A DNA stretch of 60,012 nucleotides from Clostridiales bacterium. Its GTDB lineage: Bacteria; Bacillota; Clostridia; Christensenellales; Aristaeellaceae. The DNA lies in NCBI GenBank assembly GCA_024684375.1, contig JAIKWZ010000007.1, positions 1-60,012 on the forward strand, written 5' to 3'. Positions 50,637-59,660 of the stretch are shown in pieces (position 1 is the first letter of the stretch; each line of letters opens with the position of its first letter). The notes under the pieces are model-generated. The model ran no database searches. It had not been told where the DNA came from and was given only the letters and a program-made list of their open reading frames with translations. Made by a program: the position numbers and the translations under genes.

Positions 50637-52099
50637 CGCTCAGCCTCAGCACCAATCTGGAAAGCGTGCGCAACGAGCTGGACGACGTGGTGCGCGTGTT
50701 CTTCGGAGACGTGACGTTCGTCCCGGAGCATGGGAACATACATTTGGCCCATACCCACTCCGAACAGGACGGCCGGTACGTAGAGACGCTGGCAAGCGGC
50801 AGTTCCCGCTGCGAAAAGCAGGCTGTCATCCCTTCAGGGGAGCTTGAAAAAAAGCGGGTGATTAAACGCGCCGCCAAGACCGCGCTGTTCTGCCTGCTCA
50901 AAGAGCTCACAGGGATCGATCCTCCCTGGGGCAGCCTGACCGGCATACGCCCCACCCGCCTCATGTACGAAGCGCTGGAAGAAGGGCTTACTCCGGACGC
51001 GGCCGAAAAGCGGCTGAGAGACGAGTTTTTCGTCAGTCCCGAAAAGGCGGCGCTGGTCAAAACCATCGTGCGCGCCCAGGCGGGGCTTATATATCCCCCG
51101 GAAGACAGTTTCGACCTGTATATCCACATCCCCTTCTGCGCCACCCGCTGCGCATACTGCTCCTTCGCTACGGGGGAAGTGGGTGACGGAAAGCTTATAG
51201 TTCCCTATGTGGACGCGCTTTTGTGTGAACTCAAAAGCGGCGCCTCGCTTATGCGGAGCCTTGGCCTGAGCATGCGCGCGGGCTACATAGGCGGCGGCAC
51301 ACCCACCGCCATACCCGCCGCTCAGCTGGAGCGGATACTCGTCTGCGTACGGGAACTGTTCGGGCAGGGCAGTGAGTTTACCGTGGAAGCGGGGCGGCCG
51401 GATACTATCACCCCGGAAAAGCTTCGCATGCTAAAGCGGCAAAACGTCACCCGCATAAGCGTGAACCCGCAGACGTTCTCCGACGAAACGCTGCGTTTGA
51501 TCGGCCGGGCGCACACGGGCGAGGACACGCTCCGTGCGTTTGCCCTGGCGAGGGAAGCGGGTTTTGACGACATCAATATGGACCTCATCGCTGCGCTGCC
51601 CGGAGAGGACACGGACGCCTTCAGTCGCACGATCGAAAAGGTGATCTCCCTGCGTCCCGAAAGCGTCACCGTGCATACGCTGGCAGTAAAGCGCGCCAGC
51701 CGCCTTTACGAGCAGCGGCTGCTGAGCGGCCAGACGCGCACCCGGGCGGACGCTCGGGACACCGACCGCATGCTCTCCCTTGCCCTGTCCTCTCTTACTG
51801 CAAGCGGCTATACGCCCTACTACCTGTACCGACAGAAGCACATGGCGGGCAATCTGGAGAACACGGGCTACTGCCTGCCCGGGAAACAGTGCCTGTACAA
51901 TATTGGCAACATGGAAGAGACGCAAAAGGTGCTGGCCTTCGGCGCCGGCTCCATAAGCAAGTGGATCTTTCCCCGCCAAAAGCGGATAGAGCGCAGCGCC
52001 AACCTGAGAAACGTGGAAGAATACATTTCAAGGACCGACGAAATGAGCCTTAAAAAGCAAAAGATCATCCTGGGCGAGGACGCAAATGAAAAAGCTTAG
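50633..52099 (+). CDS. hemZ: HemZ-type radical SAM coproporphyrinogen dehydrogenase-like protein
   Basis: A 488-aa protein resembling oxygen-independent coproporphyrinogen III oxidases. An N-terminal ~160-residue region specific to HemZ (GSLTGIRPTRL) is followed by the radical SAM core: IHIPFCATRCAYCSF with the CxxxCxxC cluster site, GYIGGGTPTAI, TVEAGRPDTIT and NMDLIAALPGED. The C-terminal HMAGNLENTGYCLPG and HemN_C-like end are typical. A real role in haem synthesis is unproven for this group. The ATG at 50633 makes the ATGA overlap; a longer frame lacks support. Confidence 0.92.
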   Translation: MTLSLSTNLESVRNELDDVVRVFFGDVTFVPEHGNIHLAHTHSEQDGRYVETLASGSSRCEKQAVIPSGELEKKRVIKRAAKTALFCLLKELTGIDPPWGSLTGIRPTRLMYEALEEGLTPDAAEKRLRDEFFVSPEKAALVKTIVRAQAGLIYPPEDSFDLYIHIPFCATRCAYCSFATGEVGDGKLIVPYVDALLCELKSGASLMRSLGLSMRAGYIGGGTPTAIPAAQLERILVCVRELFGQGSEFTVEAGRPDTITPEKLRMLKRQNVTRISVNPQTFSDETLRLIGRAHTGEDTLRAFALAREAGFDDINMDLIAALPGEDTDAFSRTIEKVISLRPESVTVHTLAVKRASRLYEQRLLSGQTRTRADARDTDRMLSLALSSLTASGYTPYYLYRQKHMAGNLENTGYCLPGKQCLYNIGNMEETQKVLAFGAGSISKWIFPRQKRIERSANLRNVEEYISRTDEMSLKKQKIILGEDANEKA

Positions 52100-52745
52100 T
52101 TTTCTGGCGCTAATACTGGCTTCCGCGCTGCTGCTGAGCGGCTGCGGCGTAGTATATGTGAACCAGTTCGAGGACATTCCCAAGCCTGAGGCGGTTTTCA
52201 CACTGGAGGTTGACGGCAGGCTGTATTACCTGCGCTTCACTCTTGACCCCGCCGCCGCCCCCAACACGGTGTGCAACTTCGTCTCTCTGGCCAACTCCGG
52301 CTATTATGACGGGCTGAAGATCGACTATGTTTATCCCACATACTTCATGCGGGGAGGCGACCCTGACGGAGACGGCACCGGCGGGCCCAACTACACCATC
52401 GCGGGTGAGTTCGCTTCCAACGGTTTCCCCATACCCGGCATGCCGCACGCACGTGGCGTCATATCCATGTGCCGCCTGGAAGACAACTACAACTCCGCGG
52501 GCAGCCAGTTCTTCGTGCTCTTCTCGCGCCAGTCGACTTTTGACGGCGACTACGCCGCCTTCGGGCAGCTCAAGGCGGGTGACGCCGAGTCCGCCGCCAC
52601 GCTGAGCATGCTCGAGAACTCGCTGACCGACCGTTCCTGCCGCCCTATAGTACGGCAGACCATCATTTCAGTGCGCGTGGACACCAAGGGCTATGTGTAC
52701 GAGGTCACTCCCTACGCGCCCGAAGCCGAAGCTCCACAACAATAA
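52086..52745 (+). CDS. Cyclophilin-type peptidyl-prolyl isomerase lipoprotein
   Basis: A 219-aa exported lipoprotein. The signal peptide ends in lipobox LLSGC, so Cys20 is the lipidation site. The cyclophilin fold follows: APNTVCNFVSLANSGYYDGL, FMRGGDPDGDGTGGP (the canonical Q in the GGD region is altered), GVISMCRLEDNYNSAGSQFFV (canonical SQFFI) and FGQLKAGDAE. It likely assists folding of exported proteins, consistent with a transcription unit that begins with secDF. The start overlaps hemZ by 14 nt. Confidence 0.94.
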   Translation: MKKLSFLALILASALLLSGCGVVYVNQFEDIPKPEAVFTLEVDGRLYYLRFTLDPAAAPNTVCNFVSLANSGYYDGLKIDYVYPTYFMRGGDPDGDGTGGPNYTIAGEFASNGFPIPGMPHARGVISMCRLEDNYNSAGSQFFVLFSRQSTFDGDYAAFGQLKAGDAESAATLSMLENSLTDRSCRPIVRQTIISVRVDTKGYVYEVTPYAPEAEAPQQ

Positions 52746-52760
52746 ACGGAGGATAAGCAC

Positions 52761-53966
52761 ATGCCTCTGAGACCTGCTCCCGTCAAAAAGCGGCCCCTGT
52801 CGGCCAAAGCCCGCGCACGCCTCGCCAAAAAACGGCTGCAATGGGCGATAATCATCCTTACGCCCGTGCTGATAGCCGGGCTGATACTGTTGCTGACCCT
52901 GCCCGGCAAAGGCAGGCAGGATCCGACCGTTTCCGACGCGCCGGCAGAGGAGGTTTCTCCCTCTCCCACTCCTTACGTGGAGCCTACCCCCGCGCCCACC
53001 GCGCAGCCAATAGTCTATCTGCCCGTGATAACCAAGGGCAGCAGCGCCAACAAGCGCGTCGCCGTCACCATAGACGACCTGTTCCAGGTCGACAATCTGG
53101 AGAGCGTGATGGAGCTTACCCGCTCTCTGGGCGGCAAGCTAACTCTCTTCCCCATCGGCAGGCTCATAAACGAAAAAGACGATTTGAAACGCGCCTTGCG
53201 CAAGGCGTATTCCTACGGTTTTGAGATAGAAAACCACACCTACAGTCATACTGCCCTGTATTCCCTGAACGACGAGGAGATGGCGCGTGAGATCTGGATG
53301 CAGAACATGTACCTCTGCGCTGCGCTGGGTGTCAATTACGAGCCCCACTTTCTGCGGATGATGGGCGGCAACGGAGAGTACGACCTTCGTTCCCATCAGT
53401 ACCTGGTGCAGCTGGGCACTTACAAAGGCATCGCCCACTGGAGCTATTCCGGTTCCGACGCGGACCTGAATCACATAAAAAAGCACACCGAGAACGGTTT
53501 TATCGTGCTGTTCCACGCCACCAACCGGGATTTCAAGATCCTGCAGGAGTATATCCCCTGGCTGATCTCTCAGGGTTACGAGATGGTGACGCTCAACGAG
53601 ATGTTCGGCATTGAACCCAACGCCACTTCGCCTCTGACGGACGACCCCTTCGCCCGGGAAATGCCCAAACCATATCCTTTCGTATACACCCAGTATGAAA
53701 ACCTGGGCACCAAGCAGTATAAGCAGCTATACGCCGTGCAGCTGCTGCAGGGCCGGCTCAAAGAATTGGGCTATCTTCCCGAAAACGCCGTTGTGGACGG
53801 GGATTACGGCTTTATGACCAAGGCCGCGGTAGAGCTGTTCCAGAAAAACAACAATCTTTCCTCCGACGGTATAGCTGGCAAGGCCACTCAGACGCTGCTG
53901 TTCTCCGACGACGCCCCCGCCAACCCCGGCCCAGCGGTAACGCCTTCCCCCGCGCCAAAGAAATAA
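52761..53966 (+). CDS. Polysaccharide deacetylase-like protein with C-terminal peptidoglycan-binding domain
   Basis: A 401-aa membrane-anchored or exported protein: N-terminal TM at ~30-51, Pro/Thr-rich linker, NodB-like domain ~90-290, PG_binding_1 domain ~320-385 (LQGRLKELGYL, VDGDYGFMTKAAVELFQKNN, DGIAGKATQTLL). NodB motif 1 is TIDDLF instead of TFDDG, keeping both Asp. Motif 2 is intact as NHTYSH. Motif 3 is FLRMMGG in place of RPPYG, and LFHATN gives the last His. Activity on a wall polymer is plausible but some motif changes weaken it. SD CGGAGGAT precedes the ATG. Confidence 0.9.
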   Translation: MPLRPAPVKKRPLSAKARARLAKKRLQWAIIILTPVLIAGLILLLTLPGKGRQDPTVSDAPAEEVSPSPTPYVEPTPAPTAQPIVYLPVITKGSSANKRVAVTIDDLFQVDNLESVMELTRSLGGKLTLFPIGRLINEKDDLKRALRKAYSYGFEIENHTYSHTALYSLNDEEMAREIWMQNMYLCAALGVNYEPHFLRMMGGNGEYDLRSHQYLVQLGTYKGIAHWSYSGSDADLNHIKKHTENGFIVLFHATNRDFKILQEYIPWLISQGYEMVTLNEMFGIEPNATSPLTDDPFAREMPKPYPFVYTQYENLGTKQYKQLYAVQLLQGRLKELGYLPENAVVDGDYGFMTKAAVELFQKNNNLSSDGIAGKATQTLLFSDDAPANPGPAVTPSPAPKK

Positions 53967-53978
53967 GCGAGGTCGTCT

Positions 53979-54932
53979 ATGGATATCGACATTCTGCTTG
54001 CCCTGCAACAGTTCAGAAACGGCTGCGGCGCGTTCCTGACGGATTTCTTCGGAAAAATGACGTTCCTGGGTGAATTAAACACTGTGCTCGTCATAATGGC
54101 CGCGGTCTACTGGAGCGTGAGCAAGGATTTCGGGACCTATCTGCTCATGGGCTGGAGCGGAAACCGGCTGGTGAACGGAGCGCTCAAGGTCACATTCTGC
54201 GCCTACCGGCCCTGGATACGCAGTTCTGATATAGTGCCATACGGCAATTCCATGACCACCGCCACTGGCTATTCCTTCCCCAGCGGCCACACGATGAACG
54301 CCGCCACGGTGTACGGCGGAGGTGCGGTGCATAAGGGGCTTCCTGCCTTGCTGCGCGTGGCATTGGGGATCATAGTCGCCCTGGTCGCGCTAAGCCGCCT
54401 GTATCTGGGAGTACACACGCCGCAGGACGTCATAGTCGGCGCGGCAGCGGGCATGCTCACCATGTGGCTTACGCTCAGGCTCATGCGCTGGATCGCTTCC
54501 CATCCCGGCAAGGACATATTTGCAGCCTGCGCGGGCATCGCGCTCGCGGCAGCGCTGGCCGTATACGCGTCCGTTAAGTCCTACCCAACGGACTTCGACT
54601 CGGAAGGGAAGCTGTTGGTGGACGGCGCCAAGATGGCCAACGACTCGTTCAAGGGCGTGGGCTGGTGCTGCGCCTTTCTTACGGGCTGGGTTCTGGAGAG
54701 GCGCTTCGTCAGGTTCTCTACCGACGTGAGCCGCCTTAAAAAGCTCACACGGCTCGTAACAGGAGTGCTGAGCTATTACGCCGTCAGCCTGGTGCTCGTC
54801 CCCCTGCTCAAAGGCTGGGTCCCCGGCGCGGCAGGCATCGTGGTCTCCTGCTTTTTCCAGATGTTCTACGTCACGTTCCTGTTCCCGCTGTGCGTCAAAC
54901 ACTTTGAAAAAACTTCTTCCGCCGCTCAATAG
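53979..54932 (+). CDS. PAP2-family membrane phosphatase
   Basis: A 317-aa polytopic protein of the PAP2/undecaprenyl-diphosphatase-like superfamily. All three phosphatase motifs are seen: K-x6-RP (KVTFCAYRPW), PSGHT and SRLYLGVHTPQDV, with the catalytic histidines in the second and third. About 7-8 TM segments are predicted. It may recycle a lipid-linked phosphate for cell-envelope synthesis; the substrate is unknown. SD CGAGGT precedes the ATG at 53979. Last gene of the secDF operon, followed by a hairpin. Confidence 0.92.
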   Translation: MDIDILLALQQFRNGCGAFLTDFFGKMTFLGELNTVLVIMAAVYWSVSKDFGTYLLMGWSGNRLVNGALKVTFCAYRPWIRSSDIVPYGNSMTTATGYSFPSGHTMNAATVYGGGAVHKGLPALLRVALGIIVALVALSRLYLGVHTPQDVIVGAAAGMLTMWLTLRLMRWIASHPGKDIFAACAGIALAAALAVYASVKSYPTDFDSEGKLLVDGAKMANDSFKGVGWCCAFLTGWVLERRFVRFSTDVSRLKKLTRLVTGVLSYYAVSLVLVPLLKGWVPGAAGIVVSCFFQMFYVTFLFPLCVKHFEKTSSAAQ

Positions 54933-54995
54933 TTCTCTCAGCGCGTATAAACGCAGTTTCGGACGCAGCGTAACAGATACCCTTCCGGAACAAGA

Positions 54996-55031
54996 CCCCG
55001 CTCAGACTAACCGGTTTCGATCTGAGCGGGG
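54996..55031 (+). terminator. Hairpin after the PAP2 gene
   Basis: An 11-bp stem (CCCCGCTCAGA / TCTGAGCGGGG) with a 14-nt loop, followed by TTATAGTTT. It likely ends the secDF-to-PAP2 operon. The rest of 54933-55139 shows no gene. Confidence 0.7.
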
Positions 55032-55139
55032 TTATAGTTTGAAAGCGGGCCACTGCCAGCATCCTGCCAGTGCCAAATACGCTGCCACTACTCCGCGCCT
55101 CCACAGTCTCCCTGAGTGTACGTGGTAGAATTATCATAT

Positions 55140-55172
55140 AAAAAAATCAAAGCCGCGCTCACGCGCGGCTTT
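55140..55172 (-). terminator. Terminator of the spc-distal ribosomal operon
   Basis: On the minus strand a 10-bp stem (AAAGCCGCGC / GCGCGGCTTT) with a 4-nt loop is followed by GA and seven T. It lies just after the rpmJ stop. Confidence 0.95.
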
Positions 55173-55178
55173 AACTTG

Positions 55179-55292
55179 TCAGCCCTGCTTCTGCTTGTGC
55201 TTGGGATTCTCGCAGATCACCATTACGTGACCCTTGCGCTTGATGATCTTGCACTTTTCGCAGATGGTCTTAACGGACGGTCTTACCTTCAT
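55179..55292 (-). CDS. rpmJ: 50S ribosomal protein L36
   Basis: A 37-aa L36: [20 protein letters not shown] followed by [17 protein letters not shown]. The zinc-ligand pattern C-x2-C...C-x4-H is complete. It starts at ATG 55292 with AGGAGGAA upstream, 23 bp after infA. In most Bacillota rpsM-rpsK-rpoA-rplQ follow; here a strong terminator does. Confidence 0.97.
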   Translation of the reverse strand: MKVRPSVKTICEKCKIIKRKGHVMVICENPKHKQKQG

Positions 55293-55315
55293 TTCTGTGT
55301 TCCTCCTTAAAAGAG

Positions 55316-55537
55316 TTACTGCTTACTGCGCCAGGTGATACGGCCGCGGGTGAGGTCGTAGGGCGAAAGCTCTATCTTCACCTTGTCGCCGGGGTAAATG
55401 CGGATGTAATTCATGCGCATTTTTCCGGAAACGTGAGCCAGTATCTTGTGGCCGTTAGGCAGCTGTACCTCGAACATCGCGTTGGGGTAGGCTTCGGTTA
55501 CAACGCCTTCAACCTCTATAACGTCTGATTTGGACAA
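55316..55537 (-). CDS. infA: Translation initiation factor IF-1 (TTG start)
   Basis: A 73-aa IF-1 with the OB-fold sequence [40 protein letters not shown] and [11 protein letters not shown]. It binds the 30S A site during initiation. The start is TTG at 55537, with AAGGAGGAG at ideal spacing; longer reading would add residues not found in IF-1. The first 22 nt overlap the end of the KOW-protein gene. Confidence 0.97.
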   Translation of the reverse strand: MSKSDVIEVEGVVTEAYPNAMFEVQLPNGHKILAHVSGKMRMNYIRIYPGDKVKIELSPYDLTRGRITWRSKQ

Positions 55538-55806
55538 GTGCTCTCCTCCTTGGCAGCCAGCCACTTACGGATTTCATGATCCTCTATCCCCCGCTCCAGG
55601 AGCTGCAGGATCTCGGGATCAGGCAGGCTTTTCAGCCTCAAATGCTTAAGCTTCTTCTTTTTCGGCCTTGAGACCTTGCGTGTGTCGCCGTCTGACAACA
55701 GTACGTAGTTTTCTTCGGGCGACTCGATAACCAGAAACAAGCGGCCTTCGTCCCTTCCGGCTTTGGACCTTACAAGACAGCCGGGCGTGATGGGCAGCTT
55801 ATCCAT
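55516..55806 (-). CDS. KOW-domain RNA-binding protein (L14e-like)
   Basis: A 96-aa basic protein often found between map and infA in Clostridia. The N-terminal KOW-like segment [21 protein letters not shown] and the [14 protein letters not shown] basic patch suggest RNA or ribosome binding. The last 35 residues ([16 protein letters not shown]) look helical. The true function is unknown. ATG at 55806 with GGGAGGA upstream. It overlaps map by 8 nt and infA by 22 nt, so translation is coupled. Confidence 0.88.
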   Translation of the reverse strand: MDKLPITPGCLVRSKAGRDEGRLFLVIESPEENYVLLSDGDTRKVSRPKKKKLKHLRLKSLPDPEILQLLERGIEDHEIRKWLAAKEESTCPNQTL

Positions 55807-56575
55807 TTTGAGATCCTCCCGCGAACCTGCCCGGGAAGGAAAGTATCTCCGCGTCGCCCTCCGTGACCAGCACCGTATGCTCGTAATGGGAGCAGATGGA
55901 TCTGTCACGCGTGACCGCGGTCCAGTCGTTGTCCTGGATGAATACCTTCCACGTGCCCAGGGCGATCATGGGCTCAATGGCTATGGTCATGCCCGCCTGC
56001 AGCCTTGCGCCGCGTCCGGGCTTGCCGTAATTCGGCACGGAAGGGTCCTCGTGCATGTCGCGACCGATACCGTGACCGCAATAATCTCTGATGACTCCGT
56101 AGCCGTGGCTTTCCGCGTGCTGCTGCACCGCCCAGCCTATATCGCCAAGTCGGTTGCCCGCCCGCGCCGCCTGCGCGCCTTTCCAGAAGCATTCTTCCGT
56201 GACGCGCATGAGCTGCTCGGCCTCCTTGCTCACCCTGCCTACCGGCGCGGTGAACGCGGAGTCGCTTTGCCAGCCGTTTAAGATACAGCCGCAGTCTATT
56301 GAGACTATCTGGCCTTCCTTAAGCGCCGTGCTGCTTGGGAAACCGTGCACTACCTCGCTGTCCACGCTGGCACAGATCGAGAAGGGAAACCCTTCGTAGC
56401 CCTTGAATGAGGGCACCGCGCCTGCGTCGCGTATCAGCTTTTCCGCTCTCTGGTCAATTTCCAGAGTGGTAATGCCCGGCACAATCATTTCTCTCAATTC
56501 CGAAAGCACGCTGTGGAGCAGTTTGCCTGCCTCCCTCATCAGAGTGATCTCGGATCCGCTCTTGGTGTATATCAT
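55799..56575 (-). CDS. map: Methionine aminopeptidase, type I
   Basis: A 258-aa enzyme that removes N-terminal Met from nascent proteins. Metal ligands are visible: Asp in VSIDCGCILNGWQSD (two Asp), His in CGHGIGRDMHE, Glu in AIEPMI and Glu in YEHTVLVTEG region. The substrate-pocket His is in EVVHGFP. Type I by lacking the ~60-aa insert. ATG at 56575, one base after the adk stop. The adk-map pair after secY is universal in this operon. Confidence 0.97.
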   Translation of the reverse strand: MIYTKSGSEITLMREAGKLLHSVLSELREMIVPGITTLEIDQRAEKLIRDAGAVPSFKGYEGFPFSICASVDSEVVHGFPSSTALKEGQIVSIDCGCILNGWQSDSAFTAPVGRVSKEAEQLMRVTEECFWKGAQAARAGNRLGDIGWAVQQHAESHGYGVIRDYCGHGIGRDMHEDPSVPNYGKPGRGARLQAGMTIAIEPMIALGTWKVFIQDNDWTAVTRDRSICSHYEHTVLVTEGDAEILSFPGRFAGGSQNG

Positions 56576-56576
56576 C

Positions 56577-57200
56577 TTAGCCCCTAAGCGCGCTGAGAAT
56601 CGCGCGCGTCACCGCTTCGGGCGTGCCCTCTCCGTCTACGGGAGCCAGCTTGCCCGCCCGCCTGTAGTAGTCTATAAGCGGAGCAGTCTGGGTGTGATAC
56701 ACGTTAAGGCGGTTCTGTATGGTCTCGGGAGCGTCGTCCTTGCGGCGGTAAAGCTCACCGCCGCAAGCGGGACACACGTTTTCGTCCTTCAGGGACGAAA
56801 TGTGGAATGTGCCCTGGCACGCCCTGCACACCCTGCGGCCGGTCAAACGGCTTAAGAGGTGCGCGTCCTCGACCTCCATGTCCACCACGGCGTCGGGCGC
56901 CTTGATTTCGTCAAGCGCCTGCGCCTGGTGTACGGTACGGGGGAACCCGTCCAACAGGTAACCGTTAGCGCAGTCGGCTTCGTTCAGCCGATCGCGTACC
57001 ATATCTATCAGCACTTCATCCGGCACGAGCTGCCCCGCCTCGACATAGGCCTTGGCGCGCAGCCCCGTGGGAGTGGCGGAAGCTATGGCACTTCTGAGCA
57101 TGTCTCCGGTGGAAATGTGGGGTATATTCAGCTCCCGGCAGATGACCTCCGCCTGGGTGCCTTTCCCTGCCCCCGGAGGGCCAAGAAACACTAACTTCAT
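56577..57200 (-). CDS. adk: Adenylate kinase (zinc-lid type)
   Basis: A 207-aa Adk interconverting AMP + ATP and 2 ADP. P-loop GPPGAGKGTQAEV, NMP-binding PHISTGDMLRSAI and the DGFPRTVHQA motif are intact. The lid holds four cysteines (CRAC and CPAC), the zinc form usual in Gram-positives. The ATG at 57200 gives the family N-terminus MKLVFLGPPG, with AAAGGG upstream. Confidence 0.97.
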   Translation of the reverse strand: MKLVFLGPPGAGKGTQAEVICRELNIPHISTGDMLRSAIASATPTGLRAKAYVEAGQLVPDEVLIDMVRDRLNEADCANGYLLDGFPRTVHQAQALDEIKAPDAVVDMEVEDAHLLSRLTGRRVCRACQGTFHISSLKDENVCPACGGELYRRKDDAPETIQNRLNVYHTQTAPLIDYYRRAGKLAPVDGEGTPEAVTRAILSALRG

Positions 57201-57230
57201 ATACGCTGCCCTTTCTGTGCCCAAAGGCGC

Positions 57231-58496
57231 TTACTTAAGGAAGCCCTTGTAGTGGCGCATGAGCAGCTGGCTTTCCAGCGTACGCGCGGTCTCGACCGCC
57301 ACGCTCACCGCGATCAGCAGCGAGGAGCCCGCAAACGGCAGGTTCACCTGGAAAAGCTTGTAAGCGATGTTGGGCACCAGCGCAAGCACTGCCAGGAAAA
57401 TAGCGCCGAAGAGGGTTATGCGGTGGTTGATGCGGGTAATGAAGTCGACCGTAGCCTTGCCCTGGCGGATGCCGGGGATAAGCCCGCCGTTGTTCTGTAT
57501 ATTCTCAGCCATCTCCTTGGGATTGAAGGTGATGGAAGAATAGAAGAAGGTGAAGCCCAGTATCAGCAGCGCGTTGATGCCGATGTACCACCAGGTCGAG
57601 GTGCCCAGGTTGTCGCTCCACCAATTGGCAGCGCTGGAGGAGATGAACTGCAGGATCGTCTCCGGGAACTGCATGATGGCGGAAGCGAAGATCAGGGGCA
57701 GCACGCCGCTGGCGTTGAGCTTGATCGGGATGTGGGTGGACTGGCCGCCGTACATCTTTCTGCCCACCATGCGCTTGGCATACTGAACGGGGATGCGCCT
57801 TTCGGCCATGTCTACCAGCACTACGCCCACGATCATAGCCAGGCTCACTATGACAATAGCAAGACCGGCAGGCAGGGAGCTGAATTTGCCTGAGAACATC
57901 TCGGTGAACAGCCCGCTCACGCCGGAAGCGAACAGCGCAGCGAAGCGGCTGATGATACCGGCGAAGATCAGCAGAGAAATGCCGTTGCCGATGCCGTTCT
58001 CGGTGATCCTCTCACCGATCCACATGGCCAGCGCGGTACCCGCCGCCAGGCAGAAGCCTATGGTCACGTAGCTGAGGAAACCGGGGTCGGCATTGGCCTT
58101 GAGCCCGTAAGTCAGGGCAATGGCCTGCACGAAGCCGAGGCCTACCGTAACGTAACGGGTGATCTGGGCGATCTTCTTGCGGCCTTCCTCGCCGCTTTTG
58201 TTAAGCTGTTCCAGGGCGGGGATCGCCACGCACAGCAGCTGCATGATAATGCTGGAGTTGATGTACGGGGTGATACCCATGGCCATGATGGTCCAGTTGG
58301 AGAGCTGGGAACCTGTCATCCAGCTGATATACTCCAGCAGACCGCCCGCGCGAGTGCTGTTTGCCAGCTCAGCGGCATTGACGCCGGGGGTGGGAATGAA
58401 GCAAAGGAGCCTGTACAAAAGCAGCATGCCCAGGGTGTAAAGCAGTTTTTTGCGCAGATCCTTTATTTTCCACGCGTTCTTCAGCGTTTCAAACAT
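57231..58496 (-). CDS. secY: Preprotein translocase subunit SecY
   Basis: A 421-aa, ten-TM channel subunit of the Sec translocon. Typical stretches: KLLYTLGMLLLYRLLCFIPTPG, GITPYINSSIIMQLL, GNGISLLIFAGIISR, KLNASGVLPLIFASAIM and the C-terminal ETARTLESQLLMRHYKGFL. ATG at 58496 directly after the rplO stop (1-nt gap). Order rplO-secY-adk-map is standard. Confidence 0.98.
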   Translation of the reverse strand: MFETLKNAWKIKDLRKKLLYTLGMLLLYRLLCFIPTPGVNAAELANSTRAGGLLEYISWMTGSQLSNWTIMAMGITPYINSSIIMQLLCVAIPALEQLNKSGEEGRKKIAQITRYVTVGLGFVQAIALTYGLKANADPGFLSYVTIGFCLAAGTALAMWIGERITENGIGNGISLLIFAGIISRFAALFASGVSGLFTEMFSGKFSSLPAGLAIVIVSLAMIVGVVLVDMAERRIPVQYAKRMVGRKMYGGQSTHIPIKLNASGVLPLIFASAIMQFPETILQFISSSAANWWSDNLGTSTWWYIGINALLILGFTFFYSSITFNPKEMAENIQNNGGLIPGIRQGKATVDFITRINHRITLFGAIFLAVLALVPNIAYKLFQVNLPFAGSSLLIAVSVAVETARTLESQLLMRHYKGFLK

Positions 58497-58497
58497 A

Positions 58498-58938
58498 TCA
58501 GATCACCTCGCAGCTTCCGCCCGCCGCTTCGATCTTCTCCTTCGCGGTGGCAGTAAATTTGTTCGCCTGCACCGTAAGCTTTTTGGTGAGTTCGCCGTCG
58601 CCCAGGATCTTGATACCGTCAAGCACCTTGTTGATGATGCCATACTCCAGCAGCTCGATAACGCCGACCGTATCGCCGTCCTCGAACACGTTGAGTGCGG
58701 ATACGTTGATGGCCTCGTACTCCACCCTCCACTTGTTGGTGAAGCCGCGCTTGGGCAGACGCATGGTCAGGGGCATCTGACCGCCCTCGAAGCCGGGGCG
58801 CTTGCCGCCGCCGGAACGCGCCTTGGCGCCCTTGTGGCCTTTGCCGGAGGTCTTGCCCAGACCGCTGCCTATACCGCGTCCCAGCCTTTTGGGAGCCTTG
58901 GTAGAGCCGTATGCGGGCGCTAATTCATGAAGTTTCAT
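58498..58938 (-). CDS. rplO: 50S ribosomal protein L15
   Basis: A 146-aa L15 with Gly-rich N-terminal tail ([56 protein letters not shown]) and globular C-terminus ending [13 protein letters not shown]. The ATG at 58938 overlaps the rpmD stop (ATGA), with GGAGG upstream. Confidence 0.98.
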   Translation of the reverse strand: MKLHELAPAYGSTKAPKRLGRGIGSGLGKTSGKGHKGAKARSGGGKRPGFEGGQMPLTMRLPKRGFTNKWRVEYEAINVSALNVFEDGDTVGVIELLEYGIINKVLDGIKILGDGELTKKLTVQANKFTATAKEKIEAAGGSCEVI

Positions 58939-59129
58939 GCCTGACCTCCTTCGTCGATCTCTTCGACCTTTACCATGTGCTTGACCTTGAAGATCATGCC
59001 GCGCACGGCAGGGTTGTCTTCCTTGATGACCGTGTCGCCCACGTGGTGGAGCCCCAGGGCCTGGATGTTGGCCTTGTGGTTCTTGAGCGCCGCGATGGTG
59101 GACTTGGTTTGAGTTATCTTAAGCTTCAT
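58935..59129 (-). CDS. rpmD: 50S ribosomal protein L30
   Basis: A 64-aa L30 with the family pattern [40 protein letters not shown] and MVKVEEI. It lies between rpsE and rplO as usual. SD is weak (G-rich run). Confidence 0.97.
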   Translation of the reverse strand: MKLKITQTKSTIAALKNHKANIQALGLHHVGDTVIKEDNPAVRGMIFKVKHMVKVEEIDEGGQA

Positions 59130-59143
59130 AGTTCAAGCCCCCC

Positions 59144-59644
59144 TTAGCCCAGGATCTCTTCCACGGTCTTGCCGCGGAGGCGGGCGACCTTTTCAGCGGA
59201 CTGGAGCCTGCCCAGGCCGTTTAAGGTGGCGCGCACCATGTTAATGGGGTTGTTGGAGCCGATGGACTTGGTGCGGATATTCTTGATACCCACTGCCTCT
59301 ATGACCGCACGCACGGGGCCGCCCGCGATAACGCCGGTACCTTCTTCGGCGGGCATAAGCAGCACCTTGCCCGTACCGAACACGCCGGTGATCTCATGGG
59401 GGATGGTGGTGCCGTCCATGGGCACGTTGATGAAGTGCTTCTTCGCGTCTTCGATCCCCTTGCGCACGGCTTCGGGAATTTCCACCGCTTTGCCCATGCC
59501 GCAGCCGACCTTGCCCTTTTCGTCGCCCACTACCATAAGAGTGGTGAAGCGGAAGTTCTTGCCGCCCTTAACGACCTTGGCAACGCGGTTGATGTACACG
59601 AGCTTTTCTTTGTATTCACTGACTGGTCTTTCTCTGCGCTGCAT
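59144..59644 (-). CDS. rpsE: 30S ribosomal protein S5
   Basis: A 166-aa S5 important for decoding fidelity. The N-terminal dsRBD-like part ([40 protein letters not shown]) and C-terminal part ([38 protein letters not shown]) are intact. SD GGGAGGAGA precedes the ATG at 59644. Confidence 0.98.
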   Translation of the reverse strand: MQRRERPVSEYKEKLVYINRVAKVVKGGKNFRFTTLMVVGDEKGKVGCGMGKAVEIPEAVRKGIEDAKKHFINVPMDGTTIPHEITGVFGTGKVLLMPAEEGTGVIAGGPVRAVIEAVGIKNIRTKSIGSNNPINMVRATLNGLGRLQSAEKVARLRGKTVEEILG

Positions 59645-59660
59645 CGCGTTATCTCCTCCC

